A stretch of DNA of 64,000 bases from Myxococcales bacterium (GCA_020431405.1 JAGQIK010000496.1:23878-87877); one strand, 5' to 3'; counted from the first letter of the stretch, positions 45,833 through 54,457 are shown. Numbers and translations: made by a program. Notes: generated from the letters alone by a model not told the origin.

Positions 45833-46305
45833 GTTGCCTCCGCATCGAGCAGGCGGTCTTCAGGCGTCGCGGTCGGAGCCCGATGCTGCTCGTACGCTCG
45901 CTCCACGAACGCATCTCGGGGTGGTCGAGCGCGTCCAAGAAGCTGCCGGGCTCGGCCTTCCGTCATCGGCAGCACGAATAGGCCTTGAAGGCGGCCGTCG
46001 GTGGTGAAGACAAGCGTCGCGGGGCCGCCGGGCAGTAGCTCGACTCGGGCGTCCGCGCGACTGGCCATGCGGAAGGCGAGCTCGGCTGCGAGCCTCGGAA
46101 GCGCCGAGATCACGGCCAGGATCGCGGCAAGGTCGGGCGCGTTGACCAGCGCCTGCTCTGGCGTGGGTTGCTCGTGCGACCGCGGAGCACGACCCTCGGG
46201 CTGGCCTTCTTTCATCGGCGGTTTCCAGTTGGTGCGCTCGCCGATGGAGGCACGCAGAGGCGGCGACGGCTGGCGGGATCGTTTGGGCCTTCTTCGTCTT
46301 GGCAT
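45823..46305 (-). CDS. 160-aa protein of unknown function upstream of the sliding clamp gene
   Basis: The product has 160 residues from ATG 46305, with GGAG upstream. The basic N-terminus (MPRRRRPKRSRQ) and Pro-rich linker are followed by a compact alpha/beta region (ALVNAPDLAAILAVISALPRL, ARVELLPGGPATLVFTTDGRL). The 3' end overlaps the clamp gene by 10 bp, so it is co-translated. No family is recognised; a clamp-associated role is inferred from position. Confidence 0.7.
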   Translation of the reverse strand: MPRRRRPKRSRQPSPPLRASIGERTNWKPPMKEGQPEGRAPRSHEQPTPEQALVNAPDLAAILAVISALPRLAAELAFRMASRADARVELLPGGPATLVFTTDGRLQGLFVLPMTEGRARQLLGRARPPRDAFVERAYEQHRAPTATPEDRLLDAEATCA

Positions 46306-46386
46306 GAGGTCTCCTTGCTGGCTCTGCCAGCGATTGGATGATTTCGCGGTTTGGGGTTGTGGGCGTCGGCGGTTGGCGACGCGAGG

Positions 46387-47199
46387 TCAGACGTAGGTGC
46401 GGATAAGTTCGCGGGTGCACCGTTGCCGGTAGCAGCAGCCGCGGCAGTGCCAGCCGCGCAGGGGGTGGTCGACGCCGGCGTCGACGGCTCGAAGAACGCT
46501 CTGGGCGATCTCGATGAACTCGGCGTGCGCCCTCGCACCGCGTTCAGGGCGATGTACGACAAGCTTTGGAGTCTTGGTCTTGAGCAGCACGTTCAGCTGC
46601 AAGCCGGCGTTCCCAAGCCCCATGTAAGGCGCAGCGAGCGAGTACGCGCTGAGCTGCAGGTCGTGCTCGAGTTGAGAAGAGCTCCACCGACGGGCAGCGG
46701 TCTTGTGCTCGACGACGCGAACGCGATCGGTCTCGATGACTGCATCGAACGCGCCCACGAGCCGCACTGGGATCGGCATGCCGTAGTCGTCAACGAGCGC
46801 GATGCTGAAGGCCTGCTCCACGCCGAGCACGCGTCGCGGACGGAGTGCACCAACATGAAATACGTCCAGCATCTCGAGACCGAGCCGGCGTAGGGCATCG
46901 AGGTCGTGGCTGCGGTAGAGGATGGGAGGGTCAGCGCGCCGGACCTCGACGTCGAGTGCGATGAGGAACGTGTGCCTCATGCTCTTGGCGGTCGGCGAGC
47001 GTCCTGATTGAAGCGTTCGGTAGAACGCGGCGAGCGCCGCGTGGATTGCGCTGCCAAACACCAGGGTGTCTGCGCGATGCTCGGGCGTCACGCGGTCGAT
47101 GTAGCGATAGCGGTACTGGCGAGGGCAGCGCAGAAAGCACGTCAGTGCCGAGACGGATGTGTGTGGCTCGCTACGCAAGACCGCGAGCGCCGAGGTCAT
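46387..47199 (-). CDS. RecB/Cas4-like PD-(D/E)XK nuclease with Fe-S-type cysteines
   Basis: The ATG at 47199 begins one base after the stop of the annealing-protein gene and gives 270 residues. The N-terminus SVSALTCFLRCPRQYRYRY is typical of the PDDEXK_1 family. The catalytic core is GAFDAVIETD then VVEHKTA, followed by a QLSAYSLA helix. The C-terminus has WHCRGCCYRQRC, which with the N-terminal Cys matches the AddB/Cas4 iron-sulfur arrangement. It is probably a 5'-3' or end-processing exonuclease working with the adjacent annealing protein. Confidence 0.86.
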   Translation of the reverse strand: MTSALAVLRSEPHTSVSALTCFLRCPRQYRYRYIDRVTPEHRADTLVFGSAIHAALAAFYRTLQSGRSPTAKSMRHTFLIALDVEVRRADPPILYRSHDLDALRRLGLEMLDVFHVGALRPRRVLGVEQAFSIALVDDYGMPIPVRLVGAFDAVIETDRVRVVEHKTAARRWSSSQLEHDLQLSAYSLAAPYMGLGNAGLQLNVLLKTKTPKLVVHRPERGARAHAEFIEIAQSVLRAVDAGVDHPLRGWHCRGCCYRQRCTRELIRTYV

Positions 47200-47200
47200 A

Positions 47201-47869
47201 TCAGGGACCGGCGAGCGCCTCACCGAGCTCGGTGATGAGCGTGCTGGCGTCGTGCTTGGCGAGAAACTCGGGCTGGACGCCGAAGCGTCTCATCGCTTCG
47301 TCACGGATTTGGTCAGCCGACTGGCCGAGCTTTCGCCCCATCGACCAGATGGCGCTGAGCTGGCGTTGGGTGATTCGATCGGACGCGCCATGCTGCCGAC
47401 CATTTCCGTTTCCGTCTCCGTTGCCGGAGCTCTCGCGGTGCTGTCGAGATTGACCGTTCGCTCCGTTGCTGGTTGGCTTGGTCGAGGCTTTGGGGTCGAG
47501 CGGCTGACCGTCTTGGTAGAGGCTGAGTCCAACGCCCATCAGGCTCGCGGCCTTCTTGAGCGCATCGGTGCAGGCGGCTTTGAGGTCGTCGGCGACCGAA
47601 ACGATCTCTCCGTCACGCGAGACGGTGATAGAGGTTCCGCCGAACGCCATCTTGCTGACGCCGTTGGTGCTCAAGCGACCAAGCACGACGACCTCGGCAT
47701 CACGGACCTCGAAGTTCATGACGTCGAAACTCCAGTTGCCTTCGAGCGCTTCGTTGAGACGCCGCACGTACTCGGCGCCCTCGACGTAGCTGAGCGACTT
47801 TCCGTGGGTGCCGCGCCGCTGGCGGATGAGCTCGGCGGCAAAGGGCTGCTCGAGGATGTGTCGATTCAT
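47201..47869 (-). CDS. Rad52/DdrA-type single-strand annealing protein
   Basis: This is a 222-residue protein. The first 120 residues show the Rad52/Rad22 core: SLSYVEGAEYVRRLNEALEG with WSFDV, a beta-hairpin VVVLGRLSTNGVSKMAFGG and the helix DDLKAACTDALKKAASLMGVG. A Ser/Gly/Asn-rich linker separates a small C-terminal helical domain (ITQRQLSAIWSMGRKLGQSA) similar to those often attached to phage annealing proteins. With the downstream nuclease it forms an exonuclease-annealase recombination pair. GAGGAA lies upstream of the ATG. Confidence 0.86.
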   Translation of the reverse strand: MNRHILEQPFAAELIRQRRGTHGKSLSYVEGAEYVRRLNEALEGNWSFDVMNFEVRDAEVVVLGRLSTNGVSKMAFGGTSITVSRDGEIVSVADDLKAACTDALKKAASLMGVGLSLYQDGQPLDPKASTKPTSNGANGQSRQHRESSGNGDGNGNGRQHGASDRITQRQLSAIWSMGRKLGQSADQIRDEAMRRFGVQPEFLAKHDASTLITELGEALAGP

Positions 47870-47873
47870 GGGT

Positions 47874-47972
47874 TCACTTTCCTCTCGAGAGCGCCTTCAG
47901 CACACGCGCGAGCCATACGATGAACTCGCTGTAGCGGCGAAGGCGCTCCCAGATGTCGGGCATGGATTTCAT
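47874..47972 (-). CDS. 32-aa small protein gene before the annealing-protein gene
   Basis: The frame ATG 47972 to TGA 47874 has AGGAG six bases upstream and ends four bases before the annealing-protein start. The product MKSMPDIWERLRRYSEFIVW continues with 12 more mostly hydrophobic and basic residues, as one amphipathic helix. The good ribosome site and exact fit in the operon support it, but its size leaves room for chance. It could be a leader peptide or an adaptor. Confidence 0.45.
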   Translation of the reverse strand: MKSMPDIWERLRRYSEFIVWLARVLKALSRGK

Positions 47973-48029
47973 TCGGACTCCTGCGCGAGACGCTGCGGCC
48001 CCGCGATGTCGTCGCGGCAAGAAGGAGGG

Positions 48030-49439
48030 CTAGCGGGAGGTGTCGGGCCGCTCGAGGACGAGCACGGGCGCCACGAGCTCGGCGGTGTCGTTGGTGTCGC
48101 GGACGGCAACGGTGGACGTCGCAATGGACGCCAGGGACAAGATGCTCTCGGCCGCGTCATCGCCCACGCCGACGGCGTAGAAGCTGACGCCCTCGGACTT
48201 CGTGAACCGTTGGGCACGCTCGATGGTGTCCGGCTCCAGCTCGTCCTGACCGTCGGTGATGATCACGATGTCGGCCTGTCGCAAGACTCGCGACGATTTG
48301 ATCAGCTCGATGCCTCGACAGATGGGCGCATCGAAGTCGGTGCCGCCGCTACAGCGGTGATTGAGGGCGGCTTCGATATCGGAAGCCGTCGCCCTGCCGG
48401 CCGAGATCGTGTGCTCGCGGATGATCGAGCCGTTGAATGCCACCAACGACCACGACCGTCGCTGGCGGGTGGCTGTCGAAAGCAACGCCAGCGCCACGGC
48501 CTTGGACCAGATGTCCTTGTCGTTCGAGCGCATCGAGGCGCTCTCGTCGAGCAGCACGATCACGGGACCACGCGCTAGCGGCTCGCGGCCTCGCATCGCG
48601 TAGCTGAGCGCTCGGCCTTCGACCAGCCGTGCCAGCAGAGCGAGCCGTAGGCGGGGTCTGCGCAGCATCACCAACTCCGAGGGCAACAGCTGCCCGACGT
48701 CACGGCCGAACCCGATGCCATGGATTTCGCCGACACCTGGACGGACCTTCGATCGGGCTTTGCATAGCGCGGCACGTTCGAGACGACCGGCGAGCTCGCT
48801 GATACGGCGCAGTCGACGGGACTTGGAAAGCCGCTGATGTGCCTCTCGGATCGCTTTGAGGTCGGCAGGCCCTGTGGGACGCGCGGTCTGCTTGCCGGCC
48901 ATGGGGAGGGCAAGTGCGCCGGATACGCCCTCCAACGAGGCTTCGGCGCTGTGGACGGCATCACGCGCTTTTCGCGCGGCACATCGGATGGCCGCTCGAA
49001 CGCTGCTCTCGGTTGGCTTTGTGGAGGACTCAGGTTTCGATGGGGCGTCCTTGTTTGTAGTGGGGGTGTCGCCTCCGTGCTGGGCGCTGGAATCTCGCCG
49101 CGGACGGTCGGGCACGTGAGGCAGGAGTTGCTCGAGCAGGACCTCTGTCGCGATCCCTGCGGCGAAGCCGTTTCGGCTGCACATCAACCGCAGGCGCTTC
49201 CATTCGGCGAGCTCCGACGCCAGCGCGTGAAGGCGCGTTGCCCAGTCTGGGGCGTCGCAGGTATCGGTGGGGTCTGTCGGCAAGTACAGGCGGGCGTGTA
49301 GGTCTGCGGGGAAGCCGGTAAAGCGCTCGCCCTGCTTTCTGATGCCCTGCTTGACGAGATCACGAGCGGGCTCGCTGAGCTCGAGATGTTCGCTCCACAG
49401 GCGATCGAGCCAGCGCGAAGTGCGGTAGCAGAGTCCCAT
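48030..49439 (-). CDS. VWA-domain partner of a MoxR ATPase
   Basis: This is a 469-residue cytoplasmic protein. The C-terminal 200 residues are a VWA domain with an intact MIDAS: LLDESASM, GGTDFDAPI and ITDGQDE. The N-terminal 270 residues are helical with a Ser/Pro/Lys linker (PSKPESSTKPTESS). The order MoxR ATPase, zinc-ribbon protein, VWA protein matches MoxR/VWA (RavA/ViaA-like) chaperone pairs, in which the VWA protein recruits substrates. It lies 3 bp after the zinc-ribbon gene. Confidence 0.84.
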   Translation of the reverse strand: MGLCYRTSRWLDRLWSEHLELSEPARDLVKQGIRKQGERFTGFPADLHARLYLPTDPTDTCDAPDWATRLHALASELAEWKRLRLMCSRNGFAAGIATEVLLEQLLPHVPDRPRRDSSAQHGGDTPTTNKDAPSKPESSTKPTESSVRAAIRCAARKARDAVHSAEASLEGVSGALALPMAGKQTARPTGPADLKAIREAHQRLSKSRRLRRISELAGRLERAALCKARSKVRPGVGEIHGIGFGRDVGQLLPSELVMLRRPRLRLALLARLVEGRALSYAMRGREPLARGPVIVLLDESASMRSNDKDIWSKAVALALLSTATRQRRSWSLVAFNGSIIREHTISAGRATASDIEAALNHRCSGGTDFDAPICRGIELIKSSRVLRQADIVIITDGQDELEPDTIERAQRFTKSEGVSFYAVGVGDDAAESILSLASIATSTVAVRDTNDTAELVAPVLVLERPDTSR

Positions 49440-49442
49440 GGC

Positions 49443-49796
49443 CTACCCCGCCGCCCGATGCTCGGTCCAGAGCCGCAGCAGCACTTGCCGGGCGTCGTCG
49501 GCCAGCCGCCAGTGCCAGCCCGGCTCTGCGAGTCGGACGAACGGCACGATCGGCCTGAGCTCGATGCCGCACTTCACGCACTGGTACTTGCCATCGTAGA
49601 GTTCGCCCACCTGCTTGGTGTCGTCGGCGCTGTGAAACTGGTCGTTGGGGTGCTCGCAGAGCGGGCACGGCATCGGATGGCTGTGTAAGCGCAAGATGTA
49701 CTGGAGCTGCTGCTCTTGCGCCGTCAGTAGCGCGCGGGGGCGCTGGAGAAAGGCCTTCGCGCCTTCGGGATCGAGCTTGGGGTTCGGCGCCGACAT
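49443..49796 (-). CDS. Zinc-ribbon small protein of the MoxR/VWA module
   Basis: This is a 117-residue protein whose ATG shares one base with the MoxR stop (TGATG). Two cysteine pairs, CPLC (about residue 44) and CVKC (about residue 73), separated by a His-containing loop, form a probable zinc ribbon. The ends are helical, including WHWRLADDARQVLLRLW. It may bind nucleic acid or the MoxR/VWA complex. No family is recognised. Confidence 0.72.
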   Translation of the reverse strand: MSAPNPKLDPEGAKAFLQRPRALLTAQEQQLQYILRLHSHPMPCPLCEHPNDQFHSADDTKQVGELYDGKYQCVKCGIELRPIVPFVRLAEPGWHWRLADDARQVLLRLWTEHRAAG

Positions 49797-50953
49797 CAGG
49801 CGGCCCCCGGCGCCATGTGAAGCTTCGAGAGGGAACGCAGCGCCAGCTGGCTGAGTGCCCGGTGCCAGGCCTCGATTTTGTGGATTGCCTGTCGCGCGCG
49901 GCGGGCTCGGCTCTCGGGAACGGAGGCGGTGCGCTGTTCAAGGCGCGTGTGGATATCCGACAGCTGGCGAAGCAGCGGCTCGAGCGCGTGTGTGAGATTC
50001 GGGTGGCCGGGCTGGGGGCGCTGATCGTAGAGGTCCTTCGCCGCGTCCTCGAGCTCGACGGCCTCGAGGTTGAGGGGGTTGGCGACCTTGCTCACGACGC
50101 GCTCGACGACGCGAATGTGCGACGGCTCGGTCCACAATGCGTGGACCAAGACCTCGGCGTGATCTGCGGTCGCGGTGCCCTCCCCCTCGAGCCAGGCCTT
50201 CGCCCGCACGAGCCTGCCGCAGGCGCGCCAGCGGCGGTCGCTGACGGCGAGCCCCTCGTGGTCGAGCTCGCGCTTGATGGTGACGATGGCTTCGCGCGCG
50301 TCGTCGCCAAGTGGGAGCTGACAGACGTCGGTCTGGGCTTGGCGCAGCTGGTCGAGCGTGATGGTCGCGCTCGGCCTTGGAAACGTCATCTCGAGCAGAC
50401 GCCGCAGGCTGTCGTCTTCGGCGAGATAGGGGACCGTCACGCGCAGCAGGAAACGGTCGTAGAGCGCATGCAGTCCGCCCTCCTCCGGCGTCTCGTTGCT
50501 GGCAGCGAAGAGCGAGAGCAACGGTACCCGGCGCACCTGGCGGCCATCGTGAAACAGTCGCTCGTTGATGAGGGTGAGCAGGGAATTGAGGATCGCGCTG
50601 TTGGCCTTGAAGATCTCGTCGACGAAGCCGATGTCGGCTTCGACGAGGGTGCCGGCCGTCACCCGCTGGAAGCGGTCTTGTTCGAGTGCCGACAACGACA
50701 GCGGCCCGAAGAGCTCCTCGGGGGTAGAAAACCGCGTGAGCAGCCGCTCGTAGTAGACGGCGCTGTCGATGTGCTCGCAGAGCATGCGCACGAGCAGCGA
50801 CTTCGCCGTGCCCGGAGGTCCGAGTAGAAGCAGATGCTCGTTGGTGAGAAGCGCGAGGATCGCGGCATCGATGGCGACCTGCCGTTCGAGCAGAGAGCCA
50901 GCGAGCTCGTCGCGCACGGCGATGACGCTCGCCCGCACGTTGGTGTGGGACAT
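49796..50953 (-). CDS. MoxR/RavA-type AAA+ ATPase
   Basis: The ATG at 50953 has AGGAG upstream and gives 385 residues; an upstream extension is unlikely. AAA+ motifs are visible: Walker A LLGPPGTAKS, Walker B GFVDEIFKAN, sensor 1 FAASNETPEEGGL and arginine-finger region LYDRFLLRV. The MoxR-specific insert RFSTPEELFGPLSL is present, close to RavA. MoxR ATPases act as chaperones with VWA partners. The product is likely involved in remodelling a complex of this element. Confidence 0.88.
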   Translation of the reverse strand: MSHTNVRASVIAVRDELAGSLLERQVAIDAAILALLTNEHLLLLGPPGTAKSLLVRMLCEHIDSAVYYERLLTRFSTPEELFGPLSLSALEQDRFQRVTAGTLVEADIGFVDEIFKANSAILNSLLTLINERLFHDGRQVRRVPLLSLFAASNETPEEGGLHALYDRFLLRVTVPYLAEDDSLRRLLEMTFPRPSATITLDQLRQAQTDVCQLPLGDDAREAIVTIKRELDHEGLAVSDRRWRACGRLVRAKAWLEGEGTATADHAEVLVHALWTEPSHIRVVERVVSKVANPLNLEAVELEDAAKDLYDQRPQPGHPNLTHALEPLLRQLSDIHTRLEQRTASVPESRARRARQAIHKIEAWHRALSQLALRSLSKLHMAPGAA

Positions 50954-50993
50954 GGGAACTCCTGGTTGTGTTGTGTGTTGGGGAGATGCGAGG

Positions 50994-52163
50994 TCAGGCG
51001 AGCTCGATACCGAGCGCACCGAGCTGACGAGCGACGGCGTTCAAGGAGCTCTCGAGCGGAAGCTCGATGGTGATCGAGACTTCCGCCCCTTGGGGACCGG
51101 AGTTCTGAAGGCGAACCCGCGCCGCGCCGGCGCGCTGCCACCGGCCGGCCAATCCCATAGTCTCGAGCGCCTCGATCGAGGACTTCGCGTAGTCGTCACT
51201 GCTGACGAAGGTCTGGACGTCCTCGACGATGCTCGAGAGCTTGAAGATGGCGCCAGCGAAGCGAAGTGACGGCTGGTCGGCGTCGTCGGTCGCGGGTTGC
51301 TGTGAGGCAGAGCCATCCCGCGAGATCACGGTCTGTCTGCGAAGCTCGAGCATCGCGCCGACCTTCTGCTCGAGGTCGGAAAGCACGGTTTCGGCCTTCT
51401 GCACCCCGAGGCCGAGGGCTTGTTTGTACAGTGTCGCTCGCTCGCGCAGTCGCTGGTATTGGTCGAGCCGGCGAGCGTAGGTGCTGGGCTTCTGCGTGCC
51501 ATCGAAGGCAGCGGCTTCGGTCTGGAGTTGGTCGAGCTGGTCGTCGAGGCTCTGGGTGGCGACGGACTCGACGATACGTTGAGCTTCTGCCTCGATCTCG
51601 CAGAGCAAGAGATCGATGCCGACGTCCTCCAGAAAGCGGCTGAACCGCTGGACGTCCCCGATACGCTGGGGTGGCAGCCAGTACACCCCGCTTCGGATTC
51701 GGGCGGCGTCGTGGTCGAGCAGGAAGCTGGAGATGATGCCGGACCAGTCATCCGCCACGATCTTGTCACGCAGGCTGGAGTACGCCTCCGCCACTCGACG
51801 CGCGATGGGGTGGTCGCCCTGGATGACGCCGGCGTCGGGCTCCGCGCGCCAGCTGACGGTCTCCTCGAACGCGTGGTCGAGCCTGCGACCGCTTTCGTCG
51901 CGCTGTTCTCGCACGATGCCGTAGACGACCTCGCTGCCTGTGCGCTTGATCGGGCGCAACAAGAACCCCTGCCGCGCGAGACCAGCGCTTGCCTGCTGCA
52001 GCGCCCGACTGACGGCCACCCGGTCGCCGGCGTAGGTGGGAACGAGGTCTGACGAGATCTGATGCTGGGCAGCCCATTTCTGGATGTCTTCTGGATGTTG
52101 GGGCTCGAGACCCCGTGGGCGCGCGAAGACGAACGCGCCGGAACCAAACTTCGAGTTCGGCAA
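50994..52163 (-). CDS. DUF6744-like protein, first gene of the replication/recombination operon
   Basis: This is a 389-residue protein starting at TTG 52163, with AAGGAG about eight bases upstream. The N-terminal half (LVPTYAGDRVAVSRALQQAS, GSEVVYGIVREQ) and middle helical region resemble DUF6744 proteins found on plasmids and phages, though I am not certain. A coiled-coil-like stretch (ARRLDQYQRLRERATLYKQALG) lies near residue 240. It is the promoter-proximal gene of an eleven-gene minus-strand operon and sits next to the 59-nt palindrome. Confidence 0.7.
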   Translation of the reverse strand: MPNSKFGSGAFVFARPRGLEPQHPEDIQKWAAQHQISSDLVPTYAGDRVAVSRALQQASAGLARQGFLLRPIKRTGSEVVYGIVREQRDESGRRLDHAFEETVSWRAEPDAGVIQGDHPIARRVAEAYSSLRDKIVADDWSGIISSFLLDHDAARIRSGVYWLPPQRIGDVQRFSRFLEDVGIDLLLCEIEAEAQRIVESVATQSLDDQLDQLQTEAAAFDGTQKPSTYARRLDQYQRLRERATLYKQALGLGVQKAETVLSDLEQKVGAMLELRRQTVISRDGSASQQPATDDADQPSLRFAGAIFKLSSIVEDVQTFVSSDDYAKSSIEALETMGLAGRWQRAGAARVRLQNSGPQGAEVSITIELPLESSLNAVARQLGALGIELA

Positions 52164-52216
52164 GAAGCACTCCTTGGTAGGGAAGAGCGAGCGCGGCCAC
52201 GCTCAGAGTACTTATC

Positions 52217-52228
52217 GCCAGATCTGGC
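52217..52228. promoter_or_regulatory. 12-bp perfect palindrome upstream of the operon
   Basis: GCCAGATCTGGC lies 54 bp upstream of the TTG start at 52163, where a repressor such as the XRE protein encoded at 43479 could bind. The assignment as an operator is based only on symmetry and position. Confidence 0.3.
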
Positions 52229-52310
52229 CGACTATTTCAGTGCAGAGACCCGGTAGAGATCCATCGCCAAGACAGACGAGACATCGCCGAAGGCCAGGGA
52301 TTTCTTCTCT

Positions 52311-52369
52311 CACCCCTATTGGTATGAATACACTTTGTGTCGCAAAGTGTATTCATACCAATAGGGGTG
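52311..52369. repeat. Perfect 27-bp inverted repeat with 5-bp spacer
   Basis: The left arm 52311-52337 begins CACCCCTATTGGTATGAATA and the right arm 52343-52369 ends TATTCATACCAATAGGGGTG. Both arms match over all 27 bases around the spacer TGTCG (52338-52342). The element is AT-rich relative to its surroundings and lies between the divergent operon and primase gene. No T-tract follows on either side, so it does not look like an ordinary terminator. It could be a replication origin hairpin, an operator, or a telomere/resolution-type recombination site. Confidence 0.92.
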
Positions 52370-52513
52370 CTGTGTAAATAGACGTGCTGCGTTCCCGCCG
52401 GCCATTTATTGAAGTGCGCGTGTTCAGGGCAGTGTCCTTGTCCTTTCATTCGACCGCTGTTGGCGGAACTTCATGAGCCGATCGGTCGACCGCTTTCTTG
52501 TACGATTGGTTGT

Positions 52514-54457
52514 GTGCAGTCATGGAAGAAGAACGTCAGGGCTGCTGTTGAGGGGGCCGAAGCCAACCGGCGCCGCGTCCTCATAGAGAACGCCAAGCGG
52601 CTTCGGGCTGGCGATTTCCGAGCAGATCTGGTCCAGCTCAGATCTCTCCGTGATGCTCCACCTCGGATACCAGCGCCATCGGCGTCCGCCTGCAGGTATG
52701 GGCTGCCCAAGCGCCTCGGCCCTCGCGCCAAGGAAGCGGTCTTGCGGCAGCTCGGCGTGTCACCTGACGCCGTGAGTCACCTGTATCGATGGTTGTGCTG
52801 TGGATTTCACGGGAGGTCCGTCCGTCGCTACCTCAATAAGACAGGTGACCGCACTCCGGACTGGTTTGCCCTTCCTGACCCCCACTACTCGGGTCACCCG
52901 CTCTACGACTCGCTCGTAGATAGTCGTCGGCAGCGGCGTCGGGCAAGTGGCGCACGCTTCCATCGTCAACACCTCATCGATCACCTGTGCCGCAATGGCC
53001 ATTGGCATGCTTATCGGCCAGACACCGATGTGGTGATCAATGGCTTCGAGGTGGTCGCGACCTCCGACTACGACAACGATCTCTTCGTGGTCGTTGGTGA
53101 TGGCCAGTGGGTCAGCGCATACGACGTCGACTTCCCCCTCACGCACTCGCCCCACACGCGGGTGGTGGTCGTGGACCTCGACTTTGAAGAGACGGGCTTG
53201 CTGAACGAAACCACCGATGATGAGTTGGCTGCCGCGCTGACGCAGGCTGCCGGTGGTCTGGTCGACCGCTATTGCCGTGTTGATCGCGTTCTCCCGGGCG
53301 GTATCTGGTGCCGCAGCAGCTTCTCCGGCGGACTACACGGTTGGTTCTCCCTTCCAGAACCCATGGATGTCGACATCGTTTACCGCCGTGTCGAGGAGTT
53401 GCTGTGGACCGTCGGGTTACAAATCGAGCCCGGGCGCGTCGAGGTCTTCCCAAATCTCACACGCGGGAGGATTCGGCTGCCCTGGGGCGCGGGCTCACGG
53501 CTCGTAGATCAGTTTCTCAAATTCTCTCATCAAGATACCGTATCCGAGCAAGTCCGTGGTTGGCTGCACGCCATCGACGCGCAGGTGACACCGCCCGCTC
53601 TCCTACGTCGACCGATTCAGTCCACGGAAGGAGAATGTCGTGACTGGCATTGGTCAGCCGCTCTCGCTCATGCCATCCAGCGAGGCGATCGAGATGGCGC
53701 GAACTTCTGGATCGAGCGCGAGCAACAAAGTGAGGCTGACCAACGGATGCGTTTGCCGTCGGCCGCGAAGCAAGCGCGCCCCGTGCTGGCTTCATCGGCC
53801 ACTCCAACGGAGGGTGTGCCGCAGCTCATCGAGTCCGGCGAGCGCTCGTGGCGCGACCGTGCCGTCATCGCCCGGCGAGCCATTCTCGAACTTCGTCGCA
53901 GAGGCTACGTGTCGGCGGAGGCAGCACGGGAAGAGCTTCGTCGCTGGTTGCTGGACCAACGAAACTCCCAACACTCGAAGTCGTTGTCCGATGCGTCTGA
54001 GAGGGAGGGTCGGGTTCACGACCTCGTGCGAGCAGTTGAGCTGCGTTGGAGCTACCACGGTGCGTCGCCCGCGCAGGCAGCGGCTTTACTGTCCCCGGCG
54101 GTGCGGAAGATGATGACGCGGCTTGCCGGACAGTATCTATCGCTCTTTCGGCCGAGAAAGAGGCCCGGCACGCTCGAGTGCATTACCCAGGTCCTTCTCG
54201 AGCTGGCGGCACTGGAGGCCCGCGGCGGCGACGTCACATATGCTGGTATCGAATTCTGGACTCACAGTGGCGACGGCGTGAAGCGCCTGAACAGAAGAGC
54301 CCAGGCCACCAATCCAAAGTACTACGGCAATCTTCGCCTCTTTCTGGTTTGGCGTGGATTCCTTCGCGTCGTATGCGACGACTGGGTCCAGGGCGTGCGG
54401 ACCAAGGGCTACGAGATTCGGCTTCTTCAGCTCTGTGTGAGTTCGGATTCTGAGTAG
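52514..54457 (+). CDS. Archaeo-eukaryotic-primase-like replication protein
   Basis: I start at GTG 52514 (647 residues); an upstream TTG at 52409 would add a Cys-rich end. The centre carries the signature of AEP-superfamily primase-polymerases: the metal-binding VVVVDLDFEE, then SGGLHGWFSLPEP and finally GRVEVFPN with IRLPWGAGSRLVD, as in plasmid and phage primases. A C-terminal half of helical segments (EAAREELRRWLLDQ, KPGTLECITQVLLELAALEA-like) could bind DNA. Located beside the long palindrome and opposite a sliding-clamp operon, it is the likely initiator primase of the element. The catalytic His assignment is tentative. Confidence 0.72.
   Translation: MQSWKKNVRAAVEGAEANRRRVLIENAKRLRAGDFRADLVQLRSLRDAPPRIPAPSASACRYGLPKRLGPRAKEAVLRQLGVSPDAVSHLYRWLCCGFHGRSVRRYLNKTGDRTPDWFALPDPHYSGHPLYDSLVDSRRQRRRASGARFHRQHLIDHLCRNGHWHAYRPDTDVVINGFEVVATSDYDNDLFVVVGDGQWVSAYDVDFPLTHSPHTRVVVVDLDFEETGLLNETTDDELAAALTQAAGGLVDRYCRVDRVLPGGIWCRSSFSGGLHGWFSLPEPMDVDIVYRRVEELLWTVGLQIEPGRVEVFPNLTRGRIRLPWGAGSRLVDQFLKFSHQDTVSEQVRGWLHAIDAQVTPPALLRRPIQSTEGECRDWHWSAALAHAIQRGDRDGANFWIEREQQSEADQRMRLPSAAKQARPVLASSATPTEGVPQLIESGERSWRDRAVIARRAILELRRRGYVSAEAAREELRRWLLDQRNSQHSKSLSDASEREGRVHDLVRAVELRWSYHGASPAQAAALLSPAVRKMMTRLAGQYLSLFRPRKRPGTLECITQVLLELAALEARGGDVTYAGIEFWTHSGDGVKRLNRRAQATNPKYYGNLRLFLVWRGFLRVVCDDWVQGVRTKGYEIRLLQLCVSSDSE

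Larger units (their letters stand above)
52164..52513. other. Divergent regulatory and possible origin region
   Basis: About 350 bp between the DUF6744-like gene and the primase-like gene contain the 12-bp palindrome at 52217 and the 59-nt inverted repeat at 52311. No iteron-like direct repeats are obvious. The promoters of both transcription units should lie here, but I could not fix them. Confidence 0.5.

Noticed and set aside
52311..52369. Rho-independent terminator interpretation of the long palindrome
   Set aside because: No T-tract follows on either strand and the flanking genes diverge, so a terminator is not expected here.
53640..54113. 157-codon plus-strand frame inside the primase-like gene
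   Set aside because: Shadow frame; the primase-like frame continues uninterrupted with protein-like sequence to its stop at 54457.
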